Of a stretch of DNA of 64,000 nt, positions 32,740 through 43,107 are shown piece after piece (the stretch's first letter is position 1; each line of letters begins with the position of its first letter). The position numbers and the translations under genes were made by a program. The notes under the pieces are model-generated. The model had not been told where the DNA came from. It made no database searches and saw nothing but the letters and a program-made list of their open reading frames with translations. Source of the stretch: Aedes albopictus. Its lineage: Eukaryota > Arthropoda > Insecta > Diptera > Culicidae. The stretch spans positions 274,207,694-274,271,693 of the forward strand of contig NC_085138.1 of NCBI RefSeq assembly GCF_035046485.1, read 5' to 3'.

Positions 32740-34471
32740 GTAATGTCACAATGTCATTAAATGTTTATAGTTGCAACAGCAGCGGCAAAAAAAAAACCGG
32801 CTTCAAATGGTAAATGAACTAATTCTTACACTGTTTAAGGATCTTCTAGATGACCAAACATTTCTTCATTTTTCATAACACTCGTTCAAATTCGACAAGG
32901 TTCACATAACGCTCCGAATGGTACTTTCTGGCTGCTTTGTTAGCCTCTAACAATGAGATGTGCTGGAACTTCGCACAAAAACTTCTTAAGATGGTACCCG
33001 GTACTTTCAGTAACTTAATGCTCTAGGACTTTATTGTCATTTTTGCAAAAATAATTTTAAATACTAGGTTTCAATAAAAATATATGTCGCCTGCCCATTG
33101 GATTTCGAATGTTAGTATATATGGAAAAGCAAACAACGATATGTACTGCAAATATTTTCTAACCTAACACTATCATCAATTCTTGGCATTCATGTGAACT
33201 GTACTACCGGCAAAGGCTCAAAATGATCGTGCACAGAACAAACGCGCATTCACGGAGGATCGCTGTGCTGAGTCGTTGAGAGGCAGCAGCATGCAGATGA
33301 CCGCGGCCTCGCGTATGTAAATGAAGAAAACCAAACTAATGTGTTTCATTAAAAATAAAATATGGATCAAATCATTTAGCTGGGCAGAGCGTTGGATTTG
33401 TTTCGTTAAATTTTCCTGGGAGAAAAAAAGCGACTCTAGATGGACGAAATATAGGGCTGCACTTGAAATGAACTGCAGTAGATGTATCGGTTTGGTTGTT
33501 CTTACTCTAGGTGACCGCGAGTAGGATGTAGGTACAAGAACGAGTGCCGTTCTGTCTTTATTGCGTACTTGAGTGATGGTCAACATGCTGCATGTAGATT
33601 ATGCTTGTCCACCATTTGCGCTGATCTGTGACATGATCTCGATTTGTGGAACGCTTTTCGGCGGTTCCATCCTGTTGAAGAATTTCTACCAACGTGCAAC
33701 TCATGGAAGATTTTTGTGAAAAAATTAAATGTTTCCTTTTGACGTTCTAAGAAATCTGCTTCAAAACCTCAATCAGCCAAGCATCCTTCCAGTTAGGGTA
33801 ACCATGACCAATTTTTGCGATCCTTCCCGGTTTAAATCTTTTCTAAATTGCAACTTCATCAGCTGGGAAGTTTCAGCGTGATAAAATATTTAGACACGGT
33901 TAACCGTAATTTCTTTTGTTTCGCATCGGTAATTTACGGCCAAAAAAGTGGCACTTCTCCCATCTTTTCAAAAATGAATTTGTTCCCGAAAACCATAGCG
34001 CCCGCTGGGATCCTATTTTTATTGACTTGTTCACTCTTCCCTCCTCATGTCGACGCAGTGTGGTGGTGATGCTTCTTTCGACTGACACAGTGCGGTTGTG
34101 TGATATCCTAGTGCGCCTGTGAGAAAGTAAGCAGCTAAAAGGTAATAAAAGTGAAATATTTTACCTTTGCCCATTTTTCATCCCGACGAGGACAGGGACG
34201 TGTCTGGGTGAACTCTGCGAGAACCGAAACGGTTCTCTGCCTTTGGGTTTCAGTTCAGCATCTCAACGGCTACACCAACCTGTTGGTTTCGCCGTTTTGA
34301 AGGGTCGTTCTTCATCACCGAGAAACCGAGGCTCCTTTAGAGGCCAGCTTCCACATCGCAGAGCCATAAATATCAAGATTCGGGAATGCAATTCTCTCTA
34401 AACCCATGGCGATGCGATGTGATGTGGGATACCCATGCGGTGAGGGTGGAAGGTCGAATTCCTGGTAGCAA
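32740..34471. other. no gene recognised
   Basis: Single-copy-looking DNA, A+T-rich to 33200, then more mixed. Short ORFs (33218-33586 minus, 33848-34069 plus) have no known motif. Nothing else seen. Confidence 0.35.
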
Positions 34472-34744
34472 CTACCTGGCCCCATAGCTGTTCGGCCGGG
34501 AAGGGAGAAGTTTCACCAGTTCAAGGTCTATGTCGTAAATTATTTTTGGCCACTGACTGTTAATATGCATTGGGTTTGCTGGCTTAATTGCGAATCGACT
34601 GGTTCCAAATTGAAAAACATCCCAAATGCAATCCAGCGTTGATGATCGCTCAATTCGTACCACATGGCCGTTTATGACATTGCTCGCCGGTTCTGTACGC
34701 GGTTGACTCAGGCCAACTACGAAGATATCCATATCCATAGACAT
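34472..34744 (-). CDS. hypothetical ORF, 90 codons, unrecognised
   Basis: The frame starts at an ATG on the minus strand and encodes a protein with even amino-acid use and no low-complexity run. It opens MSMDMDIFVVGLSQPRTEP and contains STLDCIWDVFQFGTSRFAIK. The DNA around it (34170-34750) is G+C-richer than its neighbours and does not match the repeats in this window. No known domain, signal peptide or membrane segment is evident. It might be a worn transposon gene or an exon. A chance ORF remains possible. Confidence 0.25.
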   Translation of the reverse strand: MSMDMDIFVVGLSQPRTEPASNVINGHVVRIERSSTLDCIWDVFQFGTSRFAIKPANPMHINSQWPKIIYDIDLELVKLLPSRPNSYGAR

Positions 34745-34749
34745 TTTAC

Positions 34750-36200
34750 AAGGGCACTTTAAAAATTTATTGCTACCCGTCTGACAACCAGTTCTGATGA
34801 TGACTGTTCAAGCGAACTAGCAACCAGTCATGTAGTGCCTCTTCGCTGTAGTCCAAAACCATCGATTGGCCGTATGCAATCGTATATAGAAGCTGAAGAG
34901 CTGTGATTTATACCAGAAATGATAATTTATGATTTAATTGGATTTTTATTTATTTTCAATATTAAAAATATCTTTCCTCAATTGCTCGTCCGGTTGCCCT
35001 ATTGGAATTGAATCATAATTCTTGAATCTTTGAAGGGTCTCCTCATTTCTTCTCGGCTCGCCAACCGGAGGGAGTCGTTATTGTGACCAACTTTATTGGT
35101 GCATCATTACGGTGTAATTGTTGGGCATTTCTTTTTCCGATTCCCACCGTGGCGGAATAGCAGCCGCATGCGTGTGCTGTGCATACCTACCTGTGGCTGA
35201 TGGCTATGACCTGGCCCACCATCGCACCGGTTTGTGGCTTACACACACTTTGCACGTCGTCGTAATAAGCACATGCATGCAGCTGGCCGAGTGAGTGCCA
35301 ATTCGTTAGCGATTGTCACTGCTTTATTTGACCCTTTGACTGCAAATTATTGCGATTTATTGGCTGCAAAGAGTCCAAACGAGAATGCCACGGGAGAAAT
35401 TATGTGAAAGCTACGAAAAATTGGAACGCATTGTAAGAGTAAATGATTGTACGTTCGTAAATATGTCATGTGAAAATTGTGCATGTTTAAAGTTCTAAGC
35501 TTCTATCTATTTATCATAAGAATTTTAAAAACAGAATTGTTTTGAAAAAATATTCCAAATTAACAACAATACACTATGTTTCATAACTATAAATCCAAAC
35601 GATATTTTTTGGTTTTCGGTTATGTAGAAGGAATTTGATCGATCTTGTTTTCTTGTTTTATTCCATATTTTGAGTAGTCCTCGGAAAAATAAAATGTTAA
35701 TCTAACACGTGTTCTCTGAATAAGAATATCAATTAAACAGAAACTCCTCTGTTTCAATTTATACTTTGTTATTAAATTTACACAGAACATTTAAACTATC
35801 AATAATGCGTACTCCCTTTTGTGTTTTCAATAAGCTCGAACAGTCTATCCTGCATACTTTTGATCAACCTCTGATAGGTAGTTTTAAGTCGGAGAATTCA
35901 CTTTTAACTACCTCCGAGATGAACCAGCCCAGGGCTGAAAATCTCGTAAATAAAGATAATAATAATAATAACTTTTAACTAAACAACCTATTGTGAGTCA
36001 ACCGGAAGAAGACACGACAGGAACTTTTAGCGGACCGGAGGAACGTCTTTAACGTTTGGTGGTTGAAATCCAAGGGACCCGACACCGATCCACTAAAGGG
36101 ATTCAGGTGGCCAAAAAGCGAAAATCAACTTTATTCATTTTGAGTTTCAGGTTCAGATTGAAAGTAGACAACTTGGACCAGTAAACCCCAGAATATTAGT
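34750..36200. other. no gene; SINE tail at 35910-35975
   Basis: 35000-35400 is more balanced in composition and looks single-copy. At 35910-35975 CGAGATGAACCAGCCCAGGG and AAATCTCGTAAATA match the 3' part of the SINE at 22255, followed by (TAA)n. It is a 5'-truncated copy. No coding feature. Confidence 0.4.
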
Positions 36201-36203
36201 TTA

Positions 36204-37486
36204 AGGACTGTTCAATTTATAAAACGGACAACTTGCTTATGCGATATCTTTTTTATTTTTCAATAAAATCATTATCAGTTTTTTGCATAACTTTGTATAG
36301 CTATTCTCAAATGTAAGAAAAATATAACATTAAGTAAATTATTCTTTATTGTGTAACAGAAGCGGTTTTCGTAAAACATCAATAAAAACCCATTTCTCAA
36401 AATTCGACATAACTTTGCACATACTTAACATGCCCATTTTCAAGAAGTTTTTAATGTATTGGAATCTTATACTATTCTACTAAAGGTAAAGGTCAATAGT
36501 TGTCCAGTAATAATGCACCAAGCAGCCTCCAGCTTGATATAGTGAATTGACTTGTTTTCATAGAAATTATTAAAACATATTTATTCAAGTCCTGTGTTGC
36601 AATAGCACAACTGATTCGTCTAAAAATTTGTCCAGGGTAGTAGAATATTGCTTTCTGAATGATACAGAAGAAAAAATTACTTTTAATTGCACTCTTCATC
36701 AAAAATTTAATCCATAAAGATGGTTATAGTAAAAAATTGCATATTTTTTGCTTAATTGATGCAGATTTTTCGAACTTCAGCGAAACTTGTTATTATTTAT
36801 TTTCCACAAAGTTGGTCCTATGTTAGTGTACACCTTATTTAATTATAATCGGATGTAATTTTTTTATTTCCACCATCATTGTTATGCAAAATTTGCATTA
36901 GGTTGCATTGTTATTTGGAACAACCTTCAAAGAACGAAACTGTTTGGATTACTGTACCTGTAATGGGGCACAGTAACCAAACCAGCAATACTATTAAGAA
37001 ACAGTTTCCTGCATTTAAAACCACATTATTCATACTTTCGACTGGATGCATACAAAAATTGTTTGTTTAATATTTTCATGCCCTTTTTGCTTTACAACTG
37101 AATTTTATTCAAAAAATCGAATCTCACTTGAGACTTTAATATCTCAACAACTAATTTTCCAATTGAGTTTTAATTTCGCCAGAATGTTCATCACTCATGC
37201 TGCTGCAGGCTGCAGCATAGCACACACTTTTCTGATATTCAAAACGACAAACCATATGTGAACAGTAATTTTATACATATTTTCAATTTTCAGCAATCGA
37301 AAAAGTCATCTCATTTAACACCTGGCCGATTTTCTATAAAATGAAACTATTTTTATTCGATTCAAAAATTATTACTATAATGAATAATGATGTACTGAAC
37401 AACGAAGCAAGGGTGGTTAAATTTGGACTACGCGTTTTGTTTTTATAGCCTTGTAAAGTTGTCCGTTTTATAAATTGAACAGTCCT
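36204..37486. mobile_element. Tc1/mariner-like element, 1,283 bp
   Basis: The ends are 31-bp perfect inverted repeats beginning AGGACTGTTCAATTT, at 36204-36234 and 37456-37486. Each end abuts a TA (36202-36203 and 37487-37488), the target duplication of the IS630-Tc1-mariner superfamily. The length is typical of an intact mariner. However, the interior is very A+T-rich and holds only short frames on both strands (36493-36702, 36879-37070, 37046-37261). None shows a DDE/D transposase motif. It is either an ancient dead copy or a non-autonomous relative whose ends were kept. Confidence 0.8.
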
Positions 37487-37558
37487 TACTAATCCCTATA
37501 CCTAGCGAGATATTGACAGCTGAATGAGACAATTGGCAATTTTGACGTAAACTACGTC

Positions 37559-37944
37559 TACACGGAACTACAAATCAACCCAAATTTAAGTTGTTTTGAC
37601 GCAATCCCGGTCTTCCGTGGAATAACCCAAATTTGCGTCAAACAGCGAAAGTGGTGAGTGAGTAGTTCTCGTTTGAGAGCGGCAAAAAAAATTAACCCAC
37701 TGGTAAGTTATTTTCACCCAACGGAGGCCTCAAATGACGCAAATTTGGGTTAACTCAAGAAAACCCAAATTTGGCTTCTTCCACGGAAGAGCAGCGGATG
37801 CGTCGGTGCTTCTCTCTTTGTTTTCGACAACATTGCGGTGGGGCGAGGGAGAAAACAACCCAACTTTGAGTTAAAACTAAAAGCAGTTTAGCCAAATTTG
37901 AGTTTTTAAAACTTATTTTTTGGGTTTTAATATTTTTCCGTGTA
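37559..37944. mobile_element. TACACGG MITE, copy 2
   Basis: 386 bp with the same 9-bp ends as the copy at 2568 (TACACGGAA at 37559-37567, TTCCGTGTA at 37936-37944). It has the same internal vocabulary of CCCAAATTTG and GGGTTAACTC words. It is better preserved than copy 1, with several pairs of AACCCAAATTTG in opposite orientations. Non-coding, superfamily unassigned. Confidence 0.8.
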
Positions 37945-38194
37945 TGGGGAAGGTACGGTACTGTACCACGGTACCGGGTGCAAAATGAAAATCTAAAATT
38001 TTGCGACCGTCACGAAATTGCATCAGATTTCAAACGCTAATAACTCAAAAAGTTATCGATGGATTTTTCGGATTTTAGCACGAATCGATAGAAAAACTTC
38101 ATAACAATTTTCTACAATACACAAAAGTTACTATTTTCAATAACTAACTATTGAAAATTTGGAAATAGTGAACCCATGTTTTAATTTTATCCAG

Positions 38195-38275
38195 CCAATC
38201 ACGTGCGAGCACAAGTTTGAGGAAGAAACGGGCAGTATAAAAGATTACTGCTTCTTCTCATCTTCCATCAGTCCT
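38195..38275 (+). promoter_or_regulatory. CCAAT/TATA core promoter, unit 1
   Basis: CCAATCACGT at 38195 is followed 41 bp later by CAGTATAAAAG (TATAAAAG at 38236-38243). About 25-30 bp further on is CTTCTTCTCATCTTCCATCAGT, with initiator-like TCATC/ATCAGT words. Spacing is right for a Pol II promoter on the plus strand. The same set recurs at 39164. Confidence 0.55.
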
Positions 38276-38603
38276 CTTCGACTACTCGATGGGAACGCAT
38301 CGGCAGAGCGCTGCCGGTCTGAGTTAGTATTCTTCCGAGCGTCGACCGCGGTGGAGCGGGAGAGAGCATTTTCGCTCTCCCATTCTGCTTCACACTGCCG
38401 AGCGCGTTGGACGTGCCGTCGGCAACCAAGCAGCACCGGCGGTGGTGGCTCAATCGCGTGTTCCCAGTGCGGTAGCGGATGCGCCCGGCAGCGCCGGCAG
38501 CAACGGAATGGAAATTTCAACATAGGATCCAACACCTTCGCCGGAGGCAAATATCCCTTCTGAAAGTGGAATATATTTTGGTGTGGCGACATCAAATTTC
38601 AAC

Positions 38604-38619
38604 AGCCCTTGTGAGGGCT
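38604..38619 (+). terminator. histone-like 3' stem-loop 1
   Basis: AGCCCT-TGTG-AGGGCT: six paired bases and a 4-nt loop, with A-rich sequence before it and ACAATT after it. Replication-dependent histone mRNAs end in a 6-bp stem and 4-nt loop with this kind of flank. The usual loop is UUUC or similar, so this is a variant if real. Confidence 0.45.
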
Positions 38620-39163
38620 ACAATTTTAAATTTCTGCATAAGAGTTCATTCAGAATTATTAGCAAACACGTGTTTAAAGCAAACACGTAAGTGCCGACAA
38701 CCAACTACAGCGAAAGCGCTGCCGTGCGCGGTAGACGCACCAACAGCAACCGAGTAGCAGCGGCGATGGTGGCTCATTGACATTTCCTCAGTGCGGTAGC
38801 GGATAGGCATGGCACAGCAACTGGGAATTTTCATAGGAAAGAATTTAACCGCTTGCTGTCGAATCAGTTCTAAATTCAATGTACTGTGTATAAACTTATG
38901 CGCGCATCAAATAGAATTTTGCCCAACTTAGAAAAATTTGCTGGTTTACTGGAAAATGAAAATTGTTAACCAGTGTTGCCAAATTTCCATAAGAATTTTC
39001 GAATTTAAAATATTCAAATATTATAATATTGGTTAACCCTAAGTCTACTGTTCAGGAAAAGGCTAATAATTATCATTTTAAATTATTTTGAATATTCCGC
39101 AAAAATAAATGATTACAGATAAATTTGTATGGCATCATTGATTTTGACTCCCCTCGTATCTAA

Positions 39164-39237
39164 CCAATCACGTTCAAGAGGGGAAACCATGCCTTTGTGC
39201 AGTATAAAAGCAAACTGCTTCTTCTCATCAACGCTGG
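39164..39237 (+). promoter_or_regulatory. CCAAT/TATA core promoter, unit 2
   Basis: CCAATCACGT at 39164, TATAAAAG at 39203-39210 (39 bp apart) and CTGCTTCTTCTCATCAACG repeat the arrangement at 38195. The two promoters are 967 bp apart. A SINE has inserted immediately after the initiator-like TCATCA at 39225-39237. Confidence 0.55.
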
Positions 39238-39384
39238 TGGAGCGGACCTGGTGTGATGGTTAGAACACTTGACTATCACTCCGAGGACCTGGGATCGAAT
39301 CCCACTCCCGACAAACTCACAAAATGTGAGTTCTTCCTTCCGAAGAGAAGTAAAGCGTGGGTCCCAAAAATCTCGTTAATACAG

Positions 39385-39418
<34 letters not shown>

Positions 39419-39424
39419 AAAAAA
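39238..39424 (+). mobile_element. tRNA-derived SINE, GTGATGGTTAGAACAC type, copy 2
   Basis: Same head and B box (GGGATCGAATCCC) as the copy at 22255, with a small internal deletion before ATCTCGTTAATACAGAT and a long poly(A) tail (39388-39424). A 13-bp direct repeat TCATCAACGCTGG flanks it at 39225-39237 and 39425-39437. The long uninterrupted A tail suggests a recent insertion. Confidence 0.92.
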
Positions 39425-39437
39425 TCATCAACGCTGG

Positions 39438-39488
39438 AGGGACGAATGACCTTCGGGTTAAAGTCCCTCGAACCCAACAAAAGAAAAG
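39438..39488 (+). mobile_element. 51-bp truncated retroposon
   Basis: A short segment, GGACGAATGACCTTCGGG plus TTAAAGTCCCTCGAACCC and an A-rich tail AACAAAAGAAAAG. It lies between a second and a third copy of TCATCAACGCT (39425-39435 and 39489-39499). The GGTTAAAGTCC word is B-box-like, so it is probably a 5'-truncated tRNA SINE. It hit the same target site as the neighbouring SINE. Confidence 0.65.
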
Positions 39489-39751
39489 TCATCAACGCTC
39501 ATTATTCTTTGACCCATCGACGCAGAAGCATCGCCGGGAAGCGGAGTTCAGTTTGCTTTAGTCGCCGAGTCGAACGGTTGTCCCGCACAACGCCGATTCA
39601 TCGGTGGTGGCTCATTTGAAATTTCCCAGTGCGGTTGCGGATGGGTACGGCAGCACGCGGAAAAATTTTCATCTTCGGATCCAGCGCCATCATCGAAGGA
39701 AGAAATCCCTCAACAGTAAACAGATTTGGTTTTGCGAAATCAAATTTAAAC

Positions 39752-39767
39752 AGCCCTTAACGGGGCT
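39752..39767 (+). terminator. histone-like 3' stem-loop 2
   Basis: AGCCCT-TAAC-GGGGCT. The change A to G in the 3' arm still pairs as T-G, so the six-pair stem is kept. Same flanks as stem-loop 1. Confidence 0.4.
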
Positions 39768-39994
39768 ACAATTCTGAATTTTCTGCTAGAGTTAAAACCG
39801 AATTCTCGCGGCAGACGCACCGCCAGCAACGTAGCAGCAGCGGGGTGGCTCATTCGCATTCTCTCAGTGCGGTAGCGGATGAGCACGGCAGCAACGAAAT
39901 GGAAATTTCAACATCGGATCCAACAACTTTGCCTAAGGAAGAAATCCCTGCTGAAAGTGGAATACATTTTGGTGTTGCAAAATCAAATTTAAAC

Positions 39995-40010
39995 AGCCCT
40001 TGTGAGGGCT
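39995..40010 (+). terminator. histone-like 3' stem-loop 3
   Basis: AGCCCT-TGTG-AGGGCT, identical to stem-loop 1, preceded by TCAAATTTAAAC and followed by ACAATTTTGAATTT. Confidence 0.45.
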
Positions 40011-40497
40011 ACAATTTTGAATTTCTGCACAAGAGTTCATTCAAAATTATCCTAGAAAGCGAAAACACGTAAGTGCCGACACATTAAAAACAACTACAGC
40101 GAAAGCGCTGCCGAGCGCGGTAGACGCACCACCGGCGACCGAGTAACAGCGGCGATGGTGGCTTATTCACATTTCACTAGTGCGGTAGTGAAAAGGCATG
40201 ACGCAGCAACTGGGAATTTTCATCGGAGAGATTTTAACCGCTTGGCCCATCGACGCAGAAGCATAGCCAGGAAGCGGAGTTCAGTTTGCTTTGGTCGCCG
40301 ATTCGAACGGTTGTCCCGCACACAGAAAGCTAAAGCCGGGTCATCGGCGGTGGCTCATTCGAAATCTCCCAGTGCGGTTGCGGATGGGTACAGCAGCACG
40401 CGGAAAAATTTTCATCATCGGATGCAGCACCATCATCGAAGGAAGAAATCCCTCCTTACTGTTGAACAGATTTGGTTTTGCTAAATCAAATTTAAAC

Positions 40498-40513
40498 AGC
40501 CCTTCTCAGGGCT
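40498..40513 (+). terminator. histone-like 3' stem-loop 4
   Basis: AGCCCT-TCTC-AGGGCT: identical stem with a different loop, preceded by TCAAATTTAAAC and followed by ACAATTCTGAATTT. A kept stem with varying loops across units is what selection on structure would leave. Confidence 0.45.
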
Positions 40514-40720
40514 ACAATTCTGAATTTTCTGCTAGAGTTAAAACCGAATTCTCGCGGCAAACGCACCGCCAGAAACGCAGCAGTAACGGGGTGGCCCATT
40601 CGCATTCTCTCATAGCGAGCGGTTGGTCATGTCAACTGGGAAGAATCTTCTTCTTCGGAGCTAACCCGGGCGGCAAAAGATTAAAATTAAATGGGAATTT
40701 ATTAGAAAACTGAGTGAAAT

Positions 40721-41429
40721 TTCTTCTACAATTTGCTGGTTTGCCTAAAAATGAAAATTGTTAACCAGTGTTGACAAATTTGAATAAGATCTCTGCAATT
40801 ACAAAATTACAAAATATTTAATATCTGTAATTACCAGTAATTTTTGCCGAAAATTCTTAAAATGTGTATCACATACAGATATTTACTAAATATTATAATA
40901 TTCGGTAATATTAAGCCTACCCGTATGGAAAAGGCTAATAATAAATATTGAAGAACAATTTAGATTAGGAATGCATTTTTCCTAAAATTTCAATAATTTG
41001 CTAATGAAAATCAGTAATGAGCTACGCTTAAGAATGTAATCGCTCATAAAGCAACAAAGAGGAGGAAGAATAGAAATCACCGAATGAAGTCAACACCTAC
41101 CGAGCTGTCCGCCAAAAGTTCTACAAATTTAAAGTAGCTTCCGATCTAGCCAAACCACAAACCTCGAAGTTGGTCTAAACAAATTGTATGATTTGTTCGA
41201 CAAAACAGCAAACAGAAGTCCATTATCAATCATAATAAACTGTTTTACGTAGTTTATGTCATTCGGTTGTGTCTTGCACACACCCCTCTGATTTTTTAGT
41301 AAAATGAATGGTATGTTCAACTTCGCATATCTATGGCTTAAATGAAAAATGTTGAACTTTTAAATCAGATTCGTAAAGGTTGTTAAACCCAGCTCAGGAC
41401 ATTGGATAGATGACTCGATTGTAGGGGGT
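40721..41429. other. no gene recognised
   Basis: A+T-rich. Near 40740-40790 TTTGCTGGTTTGCC and ATGAAAATTGTTAACCAGTG repeat sequence at 38940-38985, so the 38-40.7 kb repeat unit extends a little beyond the stem-loop into here. Nothing coding. Confidence 0.4.
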
Positions 41430-41775
41430 TTGTTGGAATTTCTTCTCAGGATTTCTCCAGAAGCTCCTCCAAAAAATTACATCTAGGGGTCCTCCCGGAT
41501 CGGCACTCTGAGTTCATCCGCATTTTTCCGGTGTGCCTTCCGGGTTTACTGTGAGTTGTACCAGGATTCTCTATCAGACTTCCTTCTATAATTTCTGCAG
41601 GACATTTCTGCAGTAATTCCCGAGATTTCTTGCAGAGGTTCTAGGGGTATTCCTTCCGGAGACTCCAACAAAATTCTCCCAAGTTTCCTTCGGGGATTCA
41701 TTTTAGAAGCCGTTCCATGGATTTCTCCCGAAGGCTTTTCCGAATTTAACTTGGATTTTTTTTTTTTGCGAGATT
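41430..41775 (+). repeat. 24-bp GAATTC satellite, worn block
   Basis: Words such as GGATTTCTCCAGAAG, GGTATTCCTTCCGG and TTCCTTCGGGGATTC match the satellite at 27955 in the same orientation, at low similarity. Confidence 0.55.
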
Positions 41776-42487
41776 TATCGCGTAGTATCTCTACATTACA
41801 AATTGTTCTCAAACGTTTTCAGATGCTCTTCCGGAATGCCCCTTATATGTCCAACATAAATATTCCCTAAAACGCTTCACAGATATCCCAGTTTCTCTCA
41901 AAATTGCTTCTCAAGTTCCTCTAGTTAATTCATATTTATTTTTGGAGTTTCTTGCAACACTGCATTAGAATTTCTTCTGATTGTTCTTTGGGAATTTCTG
42001 ATGAAGAATTGTGCTGGTAAACATAGCAGGTATTCCGGTAAATATCTGGACGATAACAAAAAGAAATCTTTGAAACAATCATGAGGAAAAGCCAAATAGA
42101 TAAATATTAATAGTTATTCCTACACGCAGAAAAATATATTGTAAACACAATTAAATCTAGTTCAAATCAACCGATTTTTCAGTTTGCTATGATGATGATG
42201 ATGATGATGATTGTGTACCCACCATCAGCGCAAGGATTACCTATGGCTGCAGAGTCATACCGGAACGGAATGATCTACCTGATGGTTTGTTGTAGCAGGG
42301 TAAGCTAAATTCACTGGAGACCTTCGGAAAACAACATGATAATTGTTATCTCGTGACAAAGTCTGGCCACCCCACGAACATTTGCCCGGAAACCAGTTCA
42401 TTTAACTTCCTTAGGCTACCCCTCCGAAATCCCCATATGTCATGATCAAATATAAAAAGTAATAATAATAATAAGGAACGAACTCAC

Positions 42488-42739
42488 CGGGTAATCCTGA
42501 CCAGCTGGTTTTCTATGTTTGGCTTTGGTCTCAGCATGCAAACGGTCCAAACCATATAAAATGTGCACTCGTTCACACCACTCGCTGATTCTCCGATCGT
42601 CCATCGAAGAATCCGAAAAAAATACATAAGCGAGAATACCCGACGCACTGAAAAACAATCTCTTGGATACTAGCATTTTCGAACTCGGAATAACAACGAA
42701 CACGAGCACCATGATGCGGGCAATGTGGTATCTTGCCAC
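42488..42739 (-). CDS. exon-like ORF with splice donor, unrecognised
   Basis: On the minus strand an ATG at 42739 opens 84 codons. They begin MARYHIARIMVLVFVVIPSS, hydrophobic like a signal or membrane segment, and continue with FSDSSMDDRRISEWCERVHI. They then reach CCG|GTGAGT at 42488/42487, a near-consensus 5' splice site. Upstream on this strand is the 127-bp tandem array. This could be the first exon of a captured or new gene. No acceptor or second exon was found, and the frame also continues past the donor for 14 codons. The protein is not recognised. Confidence 0.3.
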
Positions 42740-42792
42740 CGAGCCATCGTCGATCGTTTACACAAACTGCGAACAATAAACAAAGGAAAATA

Positions 42793-43107
42793 CAAAAACG
42801 CGGGAACGACGAAATGCGGTATGTTTCAGCCTCCGCGCCCTGCTTGTCATTGACGACCGTCGACCTTTCACTCTTTCATCAGCGTTCCACCCAAGTACGA
42901 ACTAAACACAAGAAAAATGCAAAAACGCGGTAAAGACGAAATGCGGCATGTTTCATCCTCCGCGCCCTGCTTGTCACTGACGACCGTCGACCTTTCACTC
43001 TTCCATCAGCGTTCCACCCAAGTACGAACTAAACACAAGAAAAATGCAAAAACGCGGTAAAGACGAAATGCGACATGTTTCAGCCTCCGCGCCCTGCTTG
43101 TCACTCA
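42793..43107. repeat. 127-bp tandem repeat, about 2.5 copies
   Basis: Unit starts at 42793, 42920 and 43047, marked by CAAAAACGCGG, exactly 127 bp apart. Each holds GACGAAATGCGG, CTCCGCGCCCTGCTTGTCA, GACGACCGTCGACCTTTCA and CATCAGCGTTCCACCCAAGT. Copies are about 95% alike. The unit is G+C-richer than its surroundings. It lies immediately upstream of the minus-strand exon-like ORF, so it could be promoter repeats. Confidence 0.85.

Larger units (their letters stand above)
38190..40720 (+). repeat. promoter and stem-loop repeat array
   Basis: About 2.5 kb of alternating, diverged units. Each unit has GGTGGCTCATT, CAGTGCGGTAGCGGATG, GCAGCAACG..GGAAATTT, CATCGGATCCA, GGAAGAAATCCCT and AAATCAAATTTAAACAGCCC. 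Two units start with CCAAT and TATA boxes (38195-38243, 39164-39210). Four end in a 6-bp-stem, 4-nt-loop hairpin (38604, 39752, 39995, 40498). Frames cross the units (for example 38159-38563 and 39845-40072), but they do not agree between units, so coding is doubtful. Promoter plus hairpin resembles replication-dependent histone gene layout. A patch GCCGAGCGCGTTGGA at 38397 matches codons of an H2A-like AERVG, which is weak evidence. Alternatives are a decayed histone cluster, a multicopy ncRNA or an unknown repeat. Confidence 0.55.
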
